Positions 56,551 through 64,000 of a DNA stretch of 64,000 nt are shown in pieces (the first letter of the stretch is position 1; every line of letters starts with the position of its first letter). Both the position numbers and the translations under genes were made by a program. The stretch comes from Panax quinquefolius (Eukaryota; Streptophyta; Magnoliopsida; Apiales; Araliaceae). The notes below the pieces were generated by a model, which did no database searches, was not told the DNA's origin, and was given only the letters and a program-made list of their open reading frames with translations. Location: positions 31,788,902 through 31,852,901 of the forward strand of contig CM035167.1 of NCBI GenBank assembly GCA_020205615.1, in the 5' to 3' direction.

Positions 56551-59450
56551 TTGAATAGTTCAAAAGGCGTGGGTGTTTGATTTAGAGAGGTTTATGAGAG
56601 ATGGCTATCTGTGATTTGGTAAGGCTCTAGAGGGTTAACTGATTTTGCTCTTGAAAAGCTTTCTAGGGTTTTAAAAATGGGAGGGAGAAAGGTTCGATAT
56701 CTTTTGGTAACTGTTTGTAGATTTGAAATTGTCTTTATGGCAGTTCCTTCTAACTCTGCACACTCGGTGATGTGTCAACTGTCCATTGGTTGTCGTTGCC
56801 CGAGAATGAGTTTGTAACTCCCCACAACTTTTGATTATCGGAAGAGTGGATGTTTAATTGACGCGTGGCTTTGGCCGTTGACCTTTTGATTAAGTAGAGT
56901 AGCATGATGAGGCAACTATAGACTCTACGATTTCCTTTGTTGACTCAACGATCAACCCACGAGAGATCTTTGCGGTGGATGGCTTTGTCTTTCCTCCTTG
57001 CCGATGCAAAGATAGCTCAATCACTAATGTATTGAACTTATCTCCTCAACTTGAATGGCTTAGCGGATGTCTCATTTTTAGGTTCCTTGTGGTGGTGTAC
57101 CCTTTGGTAGGACTACGATCGTTGAGTTGTCTTCTACGATCGCTGAGGTTGCACTACGATCGTTTAGTCCTCTTCAAACTCAACTATACGATCGTTGACT
57201 AACTTGGTTCTTTTGAGATGAACTAGATCAAGAATTCCTTCTGGGATAAGGTAGCTCAAGAAGGGCCAACCTCTTAGAGTGAGCTAAGGGTCAGGGTTGT
57301 CCCTGAGGGGCTTTCCAGATGAAGTGTTGTGGCAATGATTTGCAATAACATCTCATTAGACCTTTTCTGGTGGGGAGGTCTTCTACCAGCTCTAGATATC
57401 TGCATTGCTGAAATCGTGGTGTCCTCCTGCTCTTACGCTACGATCATATGTTTGATCGTAGACACTTCACGATTATGGATTGGATGGCTGAAGGGTTATC
57501 AGTAGTACGTTTTGAGACGTTCCTACTGACTATGGATCTTCATTTGGTTCATCAGTCACAAAGTTTTGGGACTCTGTAGCTGGTACATCTCTTCAAGGTT
57601 TATTAGTGTTGTTATTCCTTAACAGATCACTGCTCCCACATTATTGATGTTGTCTTCTCAGATATATGTGATTCCTTCTCCTTCATGTTCATTTGAAGGT
57701 TGCCCAGCATGTCACCTTCTGACTGGAATCATCATCATAGCTTAGTTTTTCCTTGTATCGTCGAGATGAGTATTTTCATGATTGATCACTCTACGATCAT
57801 TTGACAGCACTTCGAACGTAGTCTCCTTTGACACTCCTGAGATTGAGAAGTTCTGCTTCTTAATGAACTCCTTTTGTCTTAAGTTCAATGATCTTCTGTT
57901 GTGAGCTTCCCTTGAGGATCCTTTTCATAAAGCATGCCTTTCTTGATATGAGCATATAGAATCCTCTTTATCTTCTATTGCATGGCATGCTCCCATATAC
58001 AGATTTGCAGCCATGTGAGCTCCATTCCAGTTAGCTCAGAGGGTCTTCAAGGATAGGCTTGGACATATAGGACCTTTATCAGACTCATTTCTGAACAGTC
58101 CTTAGCCTTCTGCTGGTTGAGTCTTCTTGAATGAAGTCTTCTTCTTCAGCATTCTTTAGTGTGGTCAGACTGACCAAGTACCTGCAGGTTTAAATATGTT
58201 TCTATTTTTGGTACCCATAGTTAAATGGGTCTGCTTTAAGTTAGTTTTCTAAACCCTGTTCCTCTTATTTGGATAACCATCATATTTATCACCAATGAGA
58301 CATATTCATGCATTTTCTATCTTATGATCATACATTTTGAGATGCATGATGGTGAGTGCGTGTAGGATTTGGCATCTAATAACACATTCTCTATCTATAA
58401 TGGTTTCATCATTCACTGGGTTATGTTTATAATGTTTAAGTGTTCACAGAGTGAGAATCAACTCTACGATTTAGGAGTATCTAGTTGATTCATTGAGGTG
58501 ATCAGTTTCTACGAATCAGCAAGATCCTTTTGCAGAACTGATTATGCTCTGTGTGTTATCAAACACTTAGAACATAGCTTCATACATCATACTAACCCAT
58601 CGCAAGGATTACTTCACATAAAGTTTATTAAGTAGGTGATGTTCTTATGACCTATTTGATTTCCTTCAAGATGTCATCTTCAACCTAAAACTTGGATGGA
58701 GAAAAAGTTTATAGTCATTTGAGTTTCCATCCTCAGGTTACTTTCTCTCTTCACCTTTTTAGGTAGATTATGACTTCTTGACAGAATCCTGTTATAGTTC
58801 ATAAGGAGATGCAATTATGATGAATGCATTTATAATAGTGAGGAACCGTACCTTTTTACTGTCAGTTACTAAACAGTCATTTATCATGGATATACGGAGT
58901 TTAGGTATTGATGAGCATATCTTTACTTTTGTTCCTAACAGCTTATTGCTCTTGTTGGCCTTTAATCAATCAGTAGTGGTCTTGAAGATATAGCCCACGA
59001 GAATCTCAGCATTAAGATCTTTGACATCCTTTAGCTAACAGAGTTTGCACCCAGCTGTTGGTTGGCCAGACATAAGTTTGAGAAGATCTTCTTTCTTCTC
59101 TCGATAAGCATTTCTTAGAATGTATGGCTTCTTCATCTTTCAGACTGGTGGGTGCATGACTCTTCGTTATTGACGTCTCTTGAGTGTTCTTGTCTGGTCT
59201 TAGAACTACAAGATTGATTGTAAGTTAAGATTGGTCTTGTTGATGTGTCAATAGAGACCATGGACCAATCTGAGCAGCTTCAGGTGTATATACACATTTT
59301 ACCTATACACAATATTTCCAACATGTGAGCTCATCTGTATATAACAAGTTACTTACTACTAAACTAAGTTTAGAACAATGTTAGTGCCTTGGATCAGACT
59401 CAAAGCGATTAGCTTTTGAATATAGCATGAGAACCTGCTCTGATACCAAT
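56551..59450 (-). other. Leader of the SIRE-like element, noncoding
   Basis: 2.9 kb between the ORF and the primer site. No recognised gene. Notable for repeated CTACGATC-type words (about 56925-57480, 57786, 58460). Confidence 0.65.
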
Positions 59451-62400
59451 TGTTAGTTCCCAAAGGGCACAATAGATCTAGAAGGGGGGTTGAATAGATC
59501 CTTTTCATTTCAAATACTTTTTTGGTCTATATTATTTTGTACATAGATTAACATATGACAAACATAAGAATCTTTTCAAGCACAGCGGAATAAATAAAAG
59601 ATCCCCTTCATTGATATATCCATAATCATACATACATTGTTAGTAGAGTAAGTTTAGTTGTAGCGGTTAAAACACACATGCATGATTATAGCGGTTATAG
59701 TACATAATGTAAATGACATAATGTAAAAGACACAAGGGTTTTAAGTGGTTTAGAGACTCAAGCTCTAATGCACTCTTACGCTTTCAACTAGCGAGATTTC
59801 CACTAAGAAGAAGGCAAAGACCTTGAATCACTAAGATTCCTTGAGGCCGGTGACATTGGGACTTTAGTTCACTAAGAACTCTTGAGGCCGGTGACCTTGG
59901 GACTCCTCTAGTTCCCTAGGAACTCTTCAAGCCAATGAGCTTGGAACTTCGTTTAGTCCCCGAGGACGAGGACCCTTCTTGCCCTGTTTTGTTTAGTCCC
60001 TTCGGACAAGGATCCCTCAGGCCCTGGCTTTTTTGAGTTGTTTGTTTGTTGTTGTTGGAGTCAGTGCTGAGCTGCTAAGATGTCTTCATGCTCTGAACAT
60101 CTTCTATACTTAGCAGCTTGGCTTGATCATCCTTGAAGTGCAGCTGAGTGTTGCATGATGCTCAGCTTCTTTGGTTACTCAACCACTTCTGATGGCCCCT
60201 TGTTGAACTGCCTTGAAGATCATTCTCCTTGGTACTAGATAACTGCACATGAGAGGCTTCCAAGCTGACTGTAGATTCTTCTATTAGGTACTTAGAAGCT
60301 TTCTCATGCTTGACACCAAGATGGCTTTTGTGATCTCCCTTCTACTACTTGATGCCTTCTCATGATGGACTTGCTAAGATGACTGTAGGCTCTTCTCTAT
60401 TGTACTTAGAGTCTTCCCATGATGGACATCAAGATGTCATGATGCTCTTCTTTCTCTCGGAAGTTCTGAACACTCTTCATGTAGTAGAACTCTCACTTCT
60501 ACATAGTAGAACTCACACTTCTACTTCTTTCTTTATCTGACTTCTGAGTGTTCTTGGTGGATCGTAGAGAGAGCCTTCGGACTCACTGTTTCACATGGTT
60601 TAGATCAGTCCACCTTCTCTCCAAACTTGGCAACTCCAGCAACCTTTGATCTTTGAAGCTCTTCTTTATTTATACTCCTTCCCAATCCTTCCGTTGGAAA
60701 GTAGCCATTGAAGGCTATTCAAATCTCTTCACAAATCTCGAGTTGCTTGAGGTAGACTGCTTGATGTGACTTGTCATACTTTTTTCGACGCTGTAGTCTA
60801 CTGTTTTACCTACCCTGTCAGATGTATCACTTTACTTTCTTGGGCAGGTTGAAGACTTTATTTCTTCTAATTTCTTGATCAGAGGTTGTCCTTTTGCATC
60901 GATGCTCTCTATAAGCACTTGTCCGAATATTATCCTTCAGATTGAACCGTTGCCAATGCTTCAGTTTTCAGCTATTCGAACTCTACGATTCTGATGCACG
61001 TCTTCAAGGACCTGATCGTAGTGTCTTGTTGAGTGTTGCTCGTTGACTAGTAGAGTTAACATTATAATCCTAAAGAGTGTTGCTTGGATCTTCACTGTAG
61101 AACACCTCTTCCTTGTATTGTGCAGTGCTTGATACTTACATTTTGCTTATTTGTTCTCGAGATTTGATGGCCTAATTCCTTGCTCTGGTCCCCTTCTGAA
61201 TATCAAGACACTTTAGATTTGTGGCGCGAACAACTTGCTTTCTCCTGGTGATCTTCCGCTCACTTATCATCAATGAACTGACCCTGCACTTAATCACTTT
61301 AGCCTTGCTATTCAGAAGCTGACCAATATCTCGGTTCACCTTCCATCAGTTCCTTCTCTGTTTGGAAAACACTACGATCTTGGTTGCTTCTAAGATCGTT
61401 GTCTTCTATTCACTTGATAGCTCTTGCATAAGTCGACTTTCCTTAGTACCACGAAGTCTTCTTTGGATCTCCTTGTGGAAGACTTCATAACGAATGGCCT
61501 TACACCTCAATCTTAATGCTTATTGGTTTGGTGCTGAGATCTTCCGTTAGCCTGCATGCCATTCGTTGAGTGCTCTCTGGTTTCCTTGGATGTAGCTTGC
61601 AGCTTGAACCAGAGGCTTCGTTCCTTTGGATATTCTGGGAGTGCTCATATGTTGAGAACCGTATATGCTCTATGATTCTTCCTTGGAACTGTGAGCACTT
61701 CTTTTGAGGTCGTAGTTCTGCACTCTACGATTCAGCTTCGGCTGGTGCAGACACTACGATCCCGAGATCAGATCTTGACACTCTATTATTTCTGCTTTGC
61801 TTGTTGTCTTCATCTGATCTTGCTTGACTACGATCTCTGCATGTAATCAATAGACTCTACGAACTCAGAGTGTGATCTACGATCCTTGACTTGGCTTTGG
61901 CATCGATGAACTCTACGACTACGAGTGTAGTCTACGATATCTGTCTTGGCCCGGCGGATGGCCGGTCGGCTCGTAGGTAAATTTGTCTCTACGATTTTGA
62001 ACATGACTTCCTCAAAGACACTACGATCCAGGAAGCTACTCGATACACTACGATCCTTCTTCGTTTCCCCTGGCAGTCTACGAACTCCGAGATCTACTAT
62101 CTTGCATACTTCTATTCTGCCTCGATAGCTCTTGAGTTATCCTTGACTCACCTGGCAGACTACGACTTCTGGTGCAATGCTCGATGATCAGACTAGCCTA
62201 TCTATTACATCATAAGATCAACCTAACAAGCTTGATCTTTCTATATTTATAGTCCTTGTACATCATTTCTTTTTAAGGACTTTACAAAGCTATTTTGCTT
62301 ATGTAGGATCAACCTAACATATTTGATCAATTCATTCTAAGTCCTTGTACATATATTTCTATTATTTATCAAGGACTTTACAGCTTTTCTTAATGCAAGC

Positions 62401-62480
62401 ATACCTGCATATTCATTCATATATATCATAATCAAATCATATCTTAAATAGGAATATCATTCACATGTTTATTCCTGACA
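59451..62480 (-). repeat. 5' LTR of SIRE-like element, 3.0 kb
   Basis: From TGTTAGTTCCC (59451, plus reading) to TTCCTGACA (62480). It matches the 3' LTR except for the extra 61582-62385. TATAAATA at 60667-60674 (minus). Contains a cluster of CTACGA words (61680-62165) and a 91-bp tandem duplication (62216-62385). Confidence 0.92.
62216..62385 (-). repeat. 91-bp tandem duplication in the 5' LTR
   Basis: GATCAACCTAACA restarts at 62216 and 62307; both copies continue through a GTCCTTGTACAT and an AAGGACTTTACA phrase. Confidence 0.85.
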
Positions 62481-62499
62481 CACCTGCGACTCCCCCCTC

Positions 62500-62508
62500 T
62501 ATAAATAG
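62500..62508 (+). promoter_or_regulatory. TATA box of the outer Tat element
   Basis: TATAAATAG within a short inverted repeat (CCCCTC before, GAGGG after). Confidence 0.6.
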
Positions 62509-62820
62509 AGGGCTTGGGGTGGCCATTTTAAGAAAAGAGAGAGGCGAGGAAGCCCTGGCAAATTTGTTTCGTACTTGCAATATACTGAGTGCTTTCTCAT
62601 TTTAAACACTTGTGAGCTCACATATAGCTACTCTTGTACCGACGGGAGCCGAGTTTCATCCACTTTAAAGATATAGAAGTCTTCTTTGGCAGCCCACTGT
62701 AAGCCTTCTCACACATTTTAAAGTATTTCTCTTCATCTTTGCACACACCCTTCTTCACGTTGAGAGTCGTGTTGCGTGTGTTTGCCCGGACTTCGGTCCG
62801 TGATTTTATTTCAGTTTGTA

Positions 62821-62911
62821 TATACATATATATTTATATATATATATATATGGACAAACATTATCGAGTTATGCCTCGATTGAGCCTGAACTTGATGCGG
62901 GCGTTTATTTG

Positions 62912-62947
<36 letters not shown>

Positions 62948-63001
62948 GTGTCGAGGACTTTTGTTCGATGAGCACGGATTTTACATCCTAGCATTTACTC
63001 G

Positions 63002-63089
<88 letters not shown>

Positions 63090-63138
63090 CGAACTCATTG
63101 TTCGATAAGCCTAGATTTTATATTGATGTTTTTATGGC

Positions 63139-63185
<47 letters not shown>

Positions 63186-63404
63186 TCCCACACAGAGTTT
63201 ACCCGTGGTGGTTGATCGCTTTCATAGCTTTCTTTATGTTTAAATCTCGCTTTGGAGTTCACTTACGTGGCGATTGATTGCTTTATACTGACTTTATTTA
63301 CGTTTAAGTCTGCTGGAGTTTCCTCCGTGGTGGTTGATAGCTTTCTGACTTTATTTATATTTTCTGATCTCCCATGGAGGTGCTTCGTGGTGGCTGATCA
63401 TGTT

Positions 63405-63459
<55 letters not shown>

Positions 63460-63460
63460 C
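62821..63460 (+). repeat. Clustered (TA)n microsatellites
   Basis: Major TA tracts at about 62833-62850, 62916-62943, 63003-63083, 63143-63183 and 63421-63458 (the last preceded by (GT)n). Each tract follows a 60-90-bp nonrepetitive unit. Confidence 0.95.
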
Positions 63461-64000
63461 TTTTATATATATACATGGTTACTGCTTTCATACAAATTGA
63501 GTATCATGTGCACCTAAGAATCATGTGATCACAGATTCAGCCTATTGGATCTAGATTCGGTTCCTGTGATGGACATTCTCAGTTGTAAGTAGCTTGTAAA
63601 TTTATCTGCGGTGTCTGAATTTCCTCAGATGATTTTAATATCCACGAGGAAATTGGCATTATTTTGTACATTATTTTCTTATAGATGCTCCGCATCTCGA
63701 AAATAAAATCAATCAAGCCGAACACTTAATAAAATGGAAGTGTAAAAGGTCTCAATTACTATTGAGCACAAGGGTTTGAAAAATCTCCTTTATAAAACAT
63801 CACTGCCATATCCTGCTAAAAATTGAATTTTTACATAAATTCAAACCTTGTGTATATAGGTGCGAATGAGGCCTCGCACTACTTCCAAATAAACAGCACA
63901 TTGACCCACACACACACACATTTAGATAACAGTTTCTTGAGAAGAGGCGGTCATCGTGGTAACACGGATGTCGGGGGGTGCCTAACACCTTCCCTCCGCA

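Larger units (their letters stand above)
43198..62480 (-). mobile_element. SIRE-like copia derivative with a non-gag-pol ORF
   Basis: Minus-strand LTR element. 5' LTR 59451-62480, 3' LTR 43198-45421, target duplication cacct (43193-43197, 62481-62485). Next to the 5' LTR is an exact tRNA-Met primer site, TGGTATCAGAGC on the minus strand at 59437-59448. Next to the 3' LTR is the purine tract ATAGGGGGAGAT (45422-45433). These ends are of SIRE/Maximus type (inference). The interior has no RT, integrase or protease. It encodes one long Lys/Ser/Glu-rich protein and a 2.9-kb leader, so it is non-autonomous. A CACTA transposon sits in the ORF. Confidence 0.88.
62481..64000 (+). mobile_element. Probable Tat LTR or leader, running off window
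   Basis: Continues the outer element after the cacct duplication. It has a clear TATA box, TATAAATAG at 62500-62508, inside a CCCCTC...GAGGG inverted repeat, and ends near the edge in GGGGGGTGCCTAACACCTTCC, a phrase frequent near the end of Tat LTRs. In between are long (TA)n tracts and tandem 60-90-bp repeats. No gene: frames such as 62739-63215 are translations of TA repeats. Confidence 0.55.

Noticed and set aside
62739..63500. Three plus-strand open frames rich in Ile-Tyr
   Set aside because: They are translations of (TA)n microsatellites.

Overview
This is a window of plant nuclear DNA, made almost entirely of transposable elements nested inside one another. I found no convincing host gene, rRNA, tRNA or CRISPR array. 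A flowering plant is indicated by the element families: Ty3/gypsy Tat-, Tekay- and Athila-like elements, Ty1/copia elements including one SIRE-like, and a CACTA (En/Spm) DNA transposon with a TNP2-type transposase. The sequence is AT-rich with several (TA)n tracts. The species cannot be named from the sequence.

Layout. The outermost layer is a Tat-like Ty3/gypsy element on the + strand. Its pieces are the integrase 3' half (1813-2641), a repeat-rich spacer (2642-3752), antisense ORFs of the plant-mobile-domain type (3753-3895, 10119-11649, 11889-12755), hairpin-rich noncoding DNA (12756-13380, 38369-39766, 43142-43197) and a probable LTR or leader running off the right edge (62481-64000). Into it were inserted: a copia LTR (1-1812); an Athila-like gag-only element (3896-10118, TSD ctatc); a long Tekay-like solo LTR 'A' (13381-38368); a Tekay-like solo LTR 'D' (39767-43141); and a SIRE-like copia derivative (43198-62480, TSD cacct).

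Deeper nesting. Solo LTR A was split by a complete but defective Tekay-like element (14400-34975, minus strand, TSD gtatg). That element's gag was split by a complete copia element (22047-31188, TSD ctttg, inserted between the two gag zinc knuckles) and by a third Tekay-like solo LTR 'B' (18481-21953). The SIRE-like element's single long ORF was split by a CACTA transposon (48466-56348, TSD ttg) carrying TNP2-like and TNPA/Transposase_24-like genes, both on the minus strand. The TSDs give a relative insertion order four levels deep.

Function. Nearly all coding regions are broken. The Tat integrase has four stop codons, one at the catalytic Glu. The Tekay-like pol lacks the RT and IN cores. 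The copia gag-pol is riddled with changes, and TNP2 has stops and frameshifts. The longest intact ORF is the 343-codon gag-derived ORF of the Athila-like element.

The most unusual signal is noncoding. Several unrelated retrotransposon families here carry serial short hairpins whose loop sequence is nearly constant while both stem arms change together: GCCGYAGYG-type loops in Tekay-like LTRs, including a 39-bp-period array; AGATAACC and CAAC loops in the Tat spacer; and purine loops (AGAG, AGGG, GGAG) in the copia LTR and leader.
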